Source: an uncultured Collinsella sp.
Lineage (GTDB): Bacteria > Actinomycetota > Coriobacteriia > Coriobacteriales > Coriobacteriaceae
Assembly (NCBI GenBank): GCA_902489295.1
Contig: CABTZM010000091.1
Location: forward strand, 1-8,211
Direction: 5' to 3'
DNA: 8,211 nt
A model generated the notes under the pieces. That model searched no databases, was not told the DNA's origin, and was given only the letters and a program-made list of their open reading frames with translations. Numbering within the stretch: the stretch's first letter is position 1; every line of letters begins with the position of its first letter. This document shows positions 1 through 6,408 of this stretch, in pieces. The translations under genes were made by a program, and so were the position numbers.

Positions 1-126
1 TAAATGCAAAGGTAAACCGTATTATGTTTGCACATTATGAACGTATCAGTCAAATAATTGACCGTGAAAACCAAACAAACCAGATAAACGGCGTGGTATG
101 GCCCCTCAACAAAGCATCAACCAGCG
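1..126. other. AT-rich intergenic region after ftsQ
   Basis: This stretch lies downstream of the ftsQ stop codon and runs off the left edge. It is clearly richer in A and T than the coding DNA around it, and I see no credible gene in it. Read on the minus strand it contains TTGACT (48-53), two copies of CATAAT (21-26 and 34-39) and a 14-bp perfect inverted repeat (49-62). The TTGACT-CATAAT spacings are 8 and 21 nt, neither a good sigma-70 fit, so I do not call a promoter. I see no GC-rich hairpin followed by a T-run, so there is no supported terminator for the cluster here. By analogy with other dcw clusters the next gene to the left could be ftsZ, but none of it is in the window. Confidence 0.6.
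49..62. repeat. 14-bp inverted repeat, possible operator
   Basis: The sequence GTCAAATAATTGAC consists of perfect 5-bp arms, GTCAA and TTGAC, around a 4-nt ATAA spacer. It sits in the AT-rich gap after ftsQ. Such a short palindrome could be a regulator binding site for the gene to the left. It could also arise by chance in AT-rich DNA, and I cannot assign it to a regulator. Confidence 0.3.
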
Positions 127-1383
127 CTACGAGGTCGGAGCGTTCCTAAATGTATAGTTACCCGGAGAGCGCACATTGATATACGTTACGCCCTCTACCT
201 GCGAAAGCAGCTTGGTGACTACGCGCTCCTTCTTGACGATATCGTTCGAATCGCCCAGCGACACCTCAATGCCGTTATTGAGGTTTGCCGAGATGGCTTC
301 GACCGAAGGCGTGGAAATATCCTTGACTTGTCCCAAGAACTCGCTCGAAAAACCACGCACATAATCCAAGCCAGCCTTAACGGCCTTGGAGCTCACTGCC
401 TGGCCGGAAACCGGAGCGACATCCGCCGAGACATCAGTCAACAACACCGCGCCATAGTGCTTAGCGAGCGCCAGCGCGGCATCGATTCCGGTCAAGGTAT
501 TTGAGCCCTGCCCTGTCGTGATGACGTTGCCTTGGTCGTCCACTTCGACCGACGTCGACAGTGGGGCGATCCAGGTGTCATCATCCCCGATGGCCCAGGC
601 AAGGTCATCGGAACTGATATAGGCAATTGCGATGACCTTGCGCTCCATCGGCGTAATGATGAGCGTATGCGGGAACTGACGCTGGACATCCACGCCCGAG
701 ACCCACGGATTCTGCTTGAGGTCCTCGGTAATCTGGTCGGGATCGACGTTAAAAAGCGACGTTCCCTCGGGCAAATCGATCAGCTGGATAGCATCGTGCT
801 TCGTCACATGCTCGCTGCCTTGAATCTGAATATCAGTGGCGGTAAACAATCCAGAGTTGATCACCACGATGGCAACGACGACGAGCACGGCCAAGGCGGC
901 CAGAACGCCGCCCACGATTTTGCCTTTGCCTGCAACGACAGAAGCGGCGTCTGATGTTTTATTTACCATCGCCCCAAGTGAAGACAACGGGTTGACGCTT
1001 TTTTTACCCGAAGGCTTCTTGGCGGTAGCCGGCACCGATGTCAGCGAGCGCGGTTTCGATGCGCCCAGCGTGCGACCTGGACGCGGCGCTTTAGTTCCCG
1101 TCGAGGGCTTAGGAGTTGCCATGGGGCGGGCGGGTTTGGCGCCCATAACAGGCTTTGACGTCACCGAGGGACGCGAGGACTTTTTTGCGGCCGGACGATT
1201 ACCGAGCTGCGAGCCGACAACCGGACGACTGGTCTGTCGAGCATGCCCGACAGACTTAGAGTGCGCGACGGTATTGCGTTGAGGTTTGGCAGGCGCGCCG
1301 GCACGCCCTCCGGCGCGGCGGAAGGTGGGTTTCGATGCTCTAGAAGCCGAGGAATTTAACTTCCGGTCTGAGCTCGATGCCAT
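127..1383 (-). CDS. ftsQ: Cell division protein FtsQ/DivIB with long basic N-terminal tail
   Basis: This is a bitopic divisome protein that links early and late division proteins; in well-studied bacteria its partners are FtsL/DivIC and FtsB. The 418-residue product has three parts. Residues 1-155 are a cytoplasmic low-complexity tail rich in Ser, Ala, Pro, Lys and Arg. Residues about 157-177 are one hydrophobic membrane segment. The extracytoplasmic part starts with a POTRA domain (about 181-248: DIQIQGSEHV, then SLFNVD, NPWVSGVDVQRQFPHTL and ITPMERK) and continues as an FtsQ-type C-terminal domain ending near INVRSPGNYTFR. The protein is longer than typical FtsQ (about 250-300 residues) because of the tail. 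The ATG is supported by a strong Shine-Dalgarno stretch and lies inside murB, giving a 44-nt overlap that suggests coupled translation. The stop is TAG. The identification rests on the POTRA pattern, topology and position after murB. Confidence 0.93.
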   Translation of the reverse strand: MASSSDRKLNSSASRASKPTFRRAGGRAGAPAKPQRNTVAHSKSVGHARQTSRPVVGSQLGNRPAAKKSSRPSVTSKPVMGAKPARPMATPKPSTGTKAPRPGRTLGASKPRSLTSVPATAKKPSGKKSVNPLSSLGAMVNKTSDAASVVAGKGKIVGGVLAALAVLVVVAIVVINSGLFTATDIQIQGSEHVTKHDAIQLIDLPEGTSLFNVDPDQITEDLKQNPWVSGVDVQRQFPHTLIITPMERKVIAIAYISSDDLAWAIGDDDTWIAPLSTSVEVDDQGNVITTGQGSNTLTGIDAALALAKHYGAVLLTDVSADVAPVSGQAVSSKAVKAGLDYVRGFSSEFLGQVKDISTPSVEAISANLNNGIEVSLGDSNDIVKKERVVTKLLSQVEGVTYINVRSPGNYTFRNAPTS

Positions 1384-2251
1384 ACGCCTCCCTCACCTTT
1401 CCGTGCACATGTCTGATAACCGCGGCAACGTCATCGGCCGAGGCAGTTCCGTTATTAACGATAAAATTAGCGTGAACGGGCGAAACTTCCGCGCCGCCAA
1501 TCGAAAAACCCTTTAATCCACAATCCTCGATAAGCTTGCCCACACTCGCATCGGGCGGGTTGCGAAAGACCGACCCGCAGGATGCGCGACCCATGGGCTG
1601 CGTACGCTTGCGCCTCGTCAGGTACCGCTCCATGCGCTCGCGAATGTCGGCCTTGGGCGCCGGTTTAAGCTTGAGCACGCACTCGAGGATAATCTCATTG
1701 CGGGGAAGGCTACATTCGCGGTAGCCCCAAGTGATCTCGGACCCCGCATAATGCTTGATACCGGATGCCGGGTCAAACGTTACGACATCCTCAACCAGCG
1801 AGCCAATCCACTCGGTCCGTGTGCCGGCATTCATAGATATCGCACCGCCAACCGAGCCAGGGATGCCAACGGCAAACTCAAGGCCCGAGAGGCTACGCGA
1901 CAGGGCATCGTTGACCAGGCGCGCAAACATCACGCCCGCACCGACCGTCAGCGTACAACCGTCATCGGCAACAACCGTGCGCTGAAACTCACGTCCGAGC
2001 GAAATGACGGCGCCGCGATAACCGCCATCGGCAACCAGCAGATTGGAGCCCTTGCCGATGATGACCCACGGCACCTGCTCGCGATCGAGCACCGCCACGG
2101 CGCGGCGGAGGGCATGATAGCTATGGCACGTCACAAAGAGGTCGGCCTCGCCGCCGATACGATAGCTCGTATGACGCGCAAGGCGCTCGTCCTCGATCAC
2201 ATCCGTGTCGATCATGCCCGAGAGCGCCATGACGGCGTTAAACAGACCCAT
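1340..2251 (-). CDS. murB: UDP-N-acetylenolpyruvoylglucosamine reductase MurB (type II)
   Basis: This cytoplasmic FAD enzyme uses NADPH to reduce UDP-GlcNAc-enolpyruvate to UDP-MurNAc. The 303-residue product is full length. FAD-binding features are YRIGGEADLF (30-39), GKGSNLLV (66-73), GIPGSVGGA (129-137) and MNAG (140-143). The active site contains YRE with Arg178, the proton-donor serine Ser227 in SCGSVFRNPP, and the C-terminal LRPEV with Glu297. The SCGSVF form with the following GKLIEDCGLKG, and the absence of the extra loop seen in the E. coli enzyme, fit type II MurB as in Staphylococcus aureus. The ATG is 5 nt after the murC stop. The upstream region has only a weak purine run (AAGAAAG), so initiation may depend on coupling to murC. 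Other in-frame ATGs at codons 8 and 13 have no better site. Confidence 0.95.
   Translation of the reverse strand: MGLFNAVMALSGMIDTDVIEDERLARHTSYRIGGEADLFVTCHSYHALRRAVAVLDREQVPWVIIGKGSNLLVADGGYRGAVISLGREFQRTVVADDGCTLTVGAGVMFARLVNDALSRSLSGLEFAVGIPGSVGGAISMNAGTRTEWIGSLVEDVVTFDPASGIKHYAGSEITWGYRECSLPRNEIILECVLKLKPAPKADIRERMERYLTRRKRTQPMGRASCGSVFRNPPDASVGKLIEDCGLKGFSIGGAEVSPVHANFIVNNGTASADDVAAVIRHVHGKVREAYGIELRPEVKFLGF
1387..1399 (-). promoter_or_regulatory. ftsQ ribosome binding site inside murB
   Basis: On the minus strand the bases before the ftsQ ATG read AAGGTGAGGGAGGCGT. This gives purine-rich anti-16S matches (AGGTGAGG ending 7 nt before the ATG, and GAGG ending 3 nt before it). The site encodes residues Lys285-Val286-Arg287-Glu288 of MurB, so it serves as both coding sequence and initiation signal. 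It fixes the ftsQ start at 1383. Confidence 0.7.
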
Positions 2252-2256
2252 TAGAC

Positions 2257-3675
2257 TTAAGCGTCTTTCTTGGCAGTCAGATACTCAATGAACTCGGGAC
2301 CGACGGTCGTAACGTCACCGGCACCCATAGTGAGCAGCAGATCGCCCTCGCCCACCATCTGCTCGAGCTCCTGATTGAGCTCAAGACGGCTGGAGCAGTA
2401 CACGACCTCCTTGCCAGGATGCTTGGCGCGCACGGTATCGGCGAGCATCTTAGAGGTAACACCCGGAATGGGCATCTCGCCAGCCGAGAACACATCAATC
2501 AGCAGCAGTTTATCGGCATTGGCAAATGCATCGGCAAAGTCGTCGCACAGGGCCTGCAGGCGCGAATAACGGTGCGGCTGGAACACGACGTCGACGTGCT
2601 TGTAGCCCAGCGACGAAGCGGCAGCAAGCGTCGCCTTGATCTCGGTGGGGTGATGGCCGTAATCATCGACCACGGTGATGCCATCGATATCGCCCACGTG
2701 GGTAAAGCGACGACGGACGCCCTCAAAGCTCGAAAGCGCCTTGGCGGCGGCGTCGATGTCAAGGCCCAGGACATGGGCGACGGTGAGCACCGCCGTGGCG
2801 TTGAGCATGTTGTGGCGACCGGGATTACTCTTGATCTCCACAGCGTGCTCAGTGCCGTCCTCAAAGCGAACGATAAAGTCGCTCTGGATGCCCTTGACAT
2901 CCGGGTGCATGCAGACGATGTCGTTGCTCTCGGCAAAGCCGTAGGAAAGCACGTGACGGCCCGTCGACTTGGCGAGCTCGACCAGATGCGGGTCCTCACC
3001 GCAGACGATGACGGTGCCGTCCTCGCCCACCAGGCTCATGAATTTGGCGAAAGTCGCCTCGATCTCCTCGATACCCGAGTAGTGATCGAGGTGGTCGGCC
3101 TCGACGTTGGTCACAATGACCACGTTGGGGTTCAGGAACAGGAAGGAACTGTCGGACTCGTCGGCCTCGGCGACAAAGTAGTCGCCCGAGCCGTTCTTGC
3201 CGTTCGTGTCATAGCCCTCGACGATGCCACCGATCAGGAAGCTCGGATCCAGACCCATGCGGTCGAGCATGGTGGCGCACATCGAAGACGTGGTGGTCTT
3301 GCCATGCGTGCCGGCAACAGCGACGGTGGTGTAGCCGTGGCCCAAAGCAGAGAGCAACTTGGCACGGGGCCACACGGGAATACCAAGCTCGCGAGCGCGC
3401 ACGAGTTCAGGGTTGGACTCCGGAATAGCGGTGGAGACAACAACCACGTCGGGCTTGACCTCGTCGATCGTGGCGGCCTCATGGCCCACATGCACCTTCA
3501 CACCAGCGCGGGTAAGCTGGCGGATATAACGTGACGTCTTAAGGTCGGAGCCGGTAACGGCATAACCGCGCTCGTGCAGAACGAGGGCGATGCCGCTCAT
3601 GCCGGCGCCGCCGATACCGATAAAGTGGGCGCTCTTAAACTCGGGCGCGGAGGTTGCAGTCTGGGAATCAGCCAT
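2257..3675 (-). CDS. murC: UDP-N-acetylmuramate--L-alanine ligase MurC
   Basis: This cytoplasmic ATP-dependent ligase adds L-alanine to UDP-MurNAc, the first amino acid of the stem peptide. With the ATG start the product is 472 residues. The N-terminal UDP-binding domain has HFIGIGGAGMSGIA (17-30). The central ATPase domain has the P-loop AGTHGKTTT (121-129), EADESDSSF (170-178) and TNVEADHLDHY (189-199). PGRHNMLNA (285-293) and RRFTHVG (322-328) lead into the C-terminal domain with DDYGHHPTEI (337-346), FQPHRYSR (365-372) and MGAGD (450-454). The frame also opens with a GTG at 3702, nine codons earlier. I prefer the ATG at 3675 because AAGGAG lies 11 nt before it, within that nine-codon stretch, and because the Rossmann motif then begins at the usual distance. 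It follows murG after the largest gap in the cluster and is 5 nt before murB. Confidence 0.95.
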   Translation of the reverse strand: MADSQTATSAPEFKSAHFIGIGGAGMSGIALVLHERGYAVTGSDLKTSRYIRQLTRAGVKVHVGHEAATIDEVKPDVVVVSTAIPESNPELVRARELGIPVWPRAKLLSALGHGYTTVAVAGTHGKTTTSSMCATMLDRMGLDPSFLIGGIVEGYDTNGKNGSGDYFVAEADESDSSFLFLNPNVVIVTNVEADHLDHYSGIEEIEATFAKFMSLVGEDGTVIVCGEDPHLVELAKSTGRHVLSYGFAESNDIVCMHPDVKGIQSDFIVRFEDGTEHAVEIKSNPGRHNMLNATAVLTVAHVLGLDIDAAAKALSSFEGVRRRFTHVGDIDGITVVDDYGHHPTEIKATLAAASSLGYKHVDVVFQPHRYSRLQALCDDFADAFANADKLLLIDVFSAGEMPIPGVTSKMLADTVRAKHPGKEVVYCSSRLELNQELEQMVGEGDLLLTMGAGDVTTVGPEFIEYLTAKKDA

Positions 3676-3686
3676 GTGCTCGTGTA

Positions 3687-3692
3687 CTCCTT
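3687..3692 (-). promoter_or_regulatory. murC ribosome binding site
   Basis: AAGGAG on the minus strand is a near-consensus Shine-Dalgarno core with 11 nt between it and the ATG at 3675. The spacing is somewhat long but acceptable. It decides between the ATG at 3675 and the in-frame GTG at 3702, which has no comparable site. Confidence 0.65.
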
Positions 3693-3772
3693 GCGTAAAC
3701 ACTGCCTGTAACCCGTTAACTGTACCGCACCTACCGCATCAGCGCGAGGGCGACCGACGATATCCCGTCTAA
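3693..3772. other. murG-murC intergenic region with short repeats
   Basis: This is the only substantial gap inside the cluster (97 nt from murG stop to murC ATG). On the plus strand it carries the 7-bp direct repeat TACCGCA at 3723-3729 and 3732-3738, a 9-bp period, and next to it a 10-bp inverted repeat TAACCCGTTA (3709-3718). On the minus strand TACAGT and neighbouring sequence loosely resemble a -10 element, but I see no matching -35. An internal promoter or regulator site is possible but not shown. There is no hairpin followed by a T-run that would make a terminator. Confidence 0.35.
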
Positions 3773-4888
3773 CTAACGCAAACCCTCTACCGCATCCGCC
3801 AGAAGAGCGGCGGCCCTATCCTGAGCCAGACCACGCGCCGCCTGACGCATGGCGTCGCGTGCCGCCGCGTCATCGACCAGGTGCAGCAGCTCATCGGCAA
3901 AGGCAGAACCGTCGATATCGGCATCGGCGCAGAGCACGCCGGCCCCGGTGTCGACCAGATAACGAGCATTGGTGGTTTGGTGGTCGGCCGTCGCATGCGG
4001 ATACGGCACGAGCACCGAGGGCACGGCGAGCGCAGCGATCTCGGCCACGCTCGATGCGCCCGAACGCGAGAGCACCAAATCGGCAGCAGCCAGCATATCG
4101 CCCATGTTGTCGATGTAAGGCTGGACGCGGTAACGCTTCGCCTCCTCGGGCGTCAGCGCCAAAGCGCGCTCGGTCTCCTCAAAGCCGTCGGCACCAGTCG
4201 AATGCAACACATAGAGGTTCTTGCGCGAAAGCAGCTCGTTTTTGAGCGAAACCACGCGCTCGTTGAGGTGCTGGGCGCCAAGTGAACCGCCAAAGACGAG
4301 CAGCAGCGTAGCGTCCTCGGGAACACCAAGTGCCTTGCGGCCGCGAGCGCGATTGCCCTCGATCACCGAGCGACGTACGGGGTTACCGGTCATGAGCACG
4401 TGGTCAGGGTCACCTTCGCGCTCAAAGACCGAACGCGCTGCCGGCACCGAGATGCACACGCGGGCGGCGTGGGAGTTCATCATCTTGTTGGCCAGGCCCG
4501 GAACAGAGTTCTGCTCATGCAGCAGATACGGAACGCCCGCGCCCTTGCACCACCCCAGCAGCGGAACCTCGACATAGGCACCAAAACCGATGGCGGCATC
4601 GGGCTTGCCGACCTTTGAGAAATGACTGGCGAGCGCACGCTTGGCCTTGTTGACACGCCACAGCGAGGTGAGCGCCGTCCAAGGGCGGGAGCGATCGAAG
4701 CCCGTGACCGTAATGGGCACAAAATCAAACCCAGCGTCGGGGACCAGACGACCCTCGAGCTTGCGCGACTGGCCCACGAACACAACGTGGTGGCCACGGT
4801 CACGCAGCTCTTCGGCCAAGGCGAGCGCGGGGTTGATGTGCCCTGCCGTGCCGCCGGCTGCAATAGCAACGGTCATTTTATCGGTCAT
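3773..4888 (-). CDS. murG: UDP-GlcNAc:lipid I N-acetylglucosaminyltransferase MurG
   Basis: This GT28-family glycosyltransferase acts on the inner face of the membrane, transferring GlcNAc from UDP-GlcNAc to lipid I to make lipid II. With the ATG start it has 371 residues. The N-terminal acceptor domain shows the glycine-rich loop GGTAGH (12-17), GFGAYVEVP (101-109) and HEQNSVPGLANK (124-135). TGNPVRRSV (167-175) precedes the C-terminal donor domain with FGGSLGA (199-205), SRSGASSVAEIAALAVPS (274-291), VPYPHA (294-299) and DHQTTNA (302-308). The loop has Ala where E. coli has Gly, a common actinobacterial variant. The frame also opens with a GTG at 4906, but the ATG at 4888 has AAGGG 6 nt upstream and is preferred. 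The start overlaps the last 11 nt of ftsW, which suggests translational coupling. Confidence 0.95.
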   Translation of the reverse strand: MTDKMTVAIAAGGTAGHINPALALAEELRDRGHHVVFVGQSRKLEGRLVPDAGFDFVPITVTGFDRSRPWTALTSLWRVNKAKRALASHFSKVGKPDAAIGFGAYVEVPLLGWCKGAGVPYLLHEQNSVPGLANKMMNSHAARVCISVPAARSVFEREGDPDHVLMTGNPVRRSVIEGNRARGRKALGVPEDATLLLVFGGSLGAQHLNERVVSLKNELLSRKNLYVLHSTGADGFEETERALALTPEEAKRYRVQPYIDNMGDMLAAADLVLSRSGASSVAEIAALAVPSVLVPYPHATADHQTTNARYLVDTGAGVLCADADIDGSAFADELLHLVDDAAARDAMRQAARGLAQDRAAALLADAVEGLR

Positions 4889-6398
4889 GGTAGTCCCTTC
4901 GTACACGCGGTCCCTGGTCGTCGGTACGCAGACGCGCCGACGGGTCTGAGTTCAAATCGATTCGATTATATCCGCCGCCCGCATTGCGAGGAGTGGGGCG
5001 CTGAGGACGACCTTGCGGCGCCGTTCGCTGACGCGGGCGGGCTGCGGGGTCGGTCGCAGAGCCATCCAGGACGGTAAAACCGTTACGCGAAGATCGCTCG
5101 CCGCGCACGTGGGGCACGCCGGCGGTACTCTCATCCATAACGGCAAAGCTCTCACGGCGGCGGTCATACTCATCGCGGCGGGCGCTCTCGTACGAAACGC
5201 GCAGGATCAACCCGGCAAGCATGAGCGACACAATAATCGACGAACCGCCGTAGCTAATAAACGGCAACGGTTTGCCCGTCATGGGAAACACGTTGAGGAT
5301 GCCCAGCGCGTTAATCAAAAACTGCACCGCGAGAATGACCGCGGAGCCAGACGCCATAAGCGCGCCCCGACGATCGGTCGCCTGCTCGGCAATGCGAAAC
5401 GCCGAGTAGATCAGCATCGCAAACACCAAGAAGAACAGCACGGTTCCGACAAAACCAACTTCCTCGCCAATGATGGCCAGGATGTAGTCATTGTGCGCCT
5501 CGGGCAGATACGAGTACTTCATGGTTGAGTTGCCGATGCCACGGCCGAACAGACCGCCCGAGGCAAAGGCCATGATGGCAAGCGTGGCCTGATAGCCGTC
5601 ACCATACTCGTCGGCCCAAGGGTTCAAGGCAACCTGAATACGCACCATACGGTACGGCTCTGCGACAAGCGCAATCACGATCACGAGAATGCCGAAGATT
5701 AGCACGCCGATGATAAATCTGGGGTCGAGACCCGCAAACAACGCCATGCACATGAGGGTCAACAGGATGATCAGGACAGTACCGAAATCGGGCTGGATAA
5801 AGATCAGAAAGAGCGAAATGCCCAGGTAGATGCCCATCTTGCGAAGGAATTCGTTGATGTTGCCACCGGGCGAAAAGAAGCGATCAAGCATGATGGCCGA
5901 ATACGCAATGGCAAATGGCTTTAAAAACTCGGAAGGCTGGAACTGAATACCGGCGATGTTGAGCCAGCGCGTGGCGCCGCGGCTGCCGCTGCCCACCAAG
6001 AACACCAGAAGCAGTAGCCCTATCATGCCGATAAGGAAGATCCTGAGCACATCCTCCCCAAACCAGCTGTCCGGCAAAACGCGCACGATGGCAATCAGCG
6101 CCAGAACACCGACCACGGCAAACGCGGCCTGTCGACCCAGAAAAAACGTCGCCGAGCCATTCTCGTGCAGCGCCTCGACCGAAGACGCCGAGTACACCAT
6201 CAGCAGGCCAAAGCATACCAAGGTAAACAAGCAGGCCATGAATATCAAACGGGGGCGCATGATACGGGCGGGAACGCCGGCAATATAGCGTTCGCTAAAC
6301 GACTGCCCGCCGCGGCTGGAACGCGGTGTGGTGCGACGTGAGGAAGCACGGTCCGAGTCGGGCCTCCTCATACCTTGTCGGGGGCTCTCCTCTCTCAC
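4878..6398 (-). CDS. ftsW: Septal peptidoglycan polymerase FtsW (SEDS family)
   Basis: FtsW is a multi-pass membrane SEDS glycosyltransferase that polymerises lipid II at the septum with a class B PBP partner. The 506-residue product has a basic cytoplasmic N-tail (1-48), a hydrophobic core with many membrane segments (about 50-400) and a hydrophilic C-tail (about 401-506). Family motifs are GSRGATRWLNI (138-148) followed by QFQPSEFLK (152-160), QPDFGT (202-207), YLPEAHNDYILAIIGEEVGF (297-316) and FPMTGKPLPFISYGGSS (371-387). Asp304 in HNDY matches the catalytic Asp proposed for SEDS enzymes. Its position beside murD and murG points to FtsW rather than RodA. The start is GTG, 8 nt after murD, with AGGGG 5 nt upstream; an ATG nine codons in (6371) has no well-spaced site. 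The Arg/Pro-rich tail is long for FtsW and may bind other divisome proteins. Confidence 0.94.
   Translation of the reverse strand: MREESPRQGMRRPDSDRASSRRTTPRSSRGGQSFSERYIAGVPARIMRPRLIFMACLFTLVCFGLLMVYSASSVEALHENGSATFFLGRQAAFAVVGVLALIAIVRVLPDSWFGEDVLRIFLIGMIGLLLLVFLVGSGSRGATRWLNIAGIQFQPSEFLKPFAIAYSAIMLDRFFSPGGNINEFLRKMGIYLGISLFLIFIQPDFGTVLIILLTLMCMALFAGLDPRFIIGVLIFGILVIVIALVAEPYRMVRIQVALNPWADEYGDGYQATLAIMAFASGGLFGRGIGNSTMKYSYLPEAHNDYILAIIGEEVGFVGTVLFFLVFAMLIYSAFRIAEQATDRRGALMASGSAVILAVQFLINALGILNVFPMTGKPLPFISYGGSSIIVSLMLAGLILRVSYESARRDEYDRRRESFAVMDESTAGVPHVRGERSSRNGFTVLDGSATDPAARPRQRTAPQGRPQRPTPRNAGGGYNRIDLNSDPSARLRTDDQGPRVRRDYHDR
4895..4899 (-). promoter_or_regulatory. murG ribosome binding site inside ftsW
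   Basis: AAGGG on the minus strand lies 6 nt before the ATG at 4888, within the last codons of ftsW. It favours that ATG over the in-frame GTG at 4906. Confidence 0.55.
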
Positions 6399-6403
6399 CG
6401 CAA

Positions 6404-6408
6404 CCCCT
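6404..6408 (-). promoter_or_regulatory. ftsW ribosome binding site over murD stop
   Basis: AGGGG on the minus strand lies 5 nt before the ftsW GTG and shares bases with the murD TAG stop codon. It is a moderate match that supports the GTG start and coupling between murD and ftsW. Confidence 0.45.

Noticed and set aside
21..53. A sigma-70 promoter on the minus strand using TTGACT and CATAAT
   Set aside because: The two possible spacings are 8 and 21 nt, and no alternative -35 at 16-18 nt from either CATAAT is convincing. It is kept only as a tentative observation.
60..126. A rho-independent terminator after ftsQ
   Set aside because: I could not find a GC-rich stem followed by a T-run on the minus strand. 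The T/G-rich stretch around 61-80 has no stem before it.
532..1282. Overlapping plus-strand open frames opposite ftsQ
   Set aside because: Their low-complexity products mirror the Ser/Pro/Lys/Arg-rich tail and other coding of ftsQ. There is no independent evidence of a gene.
2419..3534. A 371-codon open frame on the plus strand, antisense to murC
   Set aside because: It has the same kind of shadow composition, is fully contained within murC, and shows no recognisable family motif.
4874..4876. An alternative murG start at the ATG just before the glycine-rich loop region
   Set aside because: It lacks a ribosome site at a good distance and would put the start after the ftsW stop, whereas the ATG at 4888 has AAGGG 6 nt upstream.
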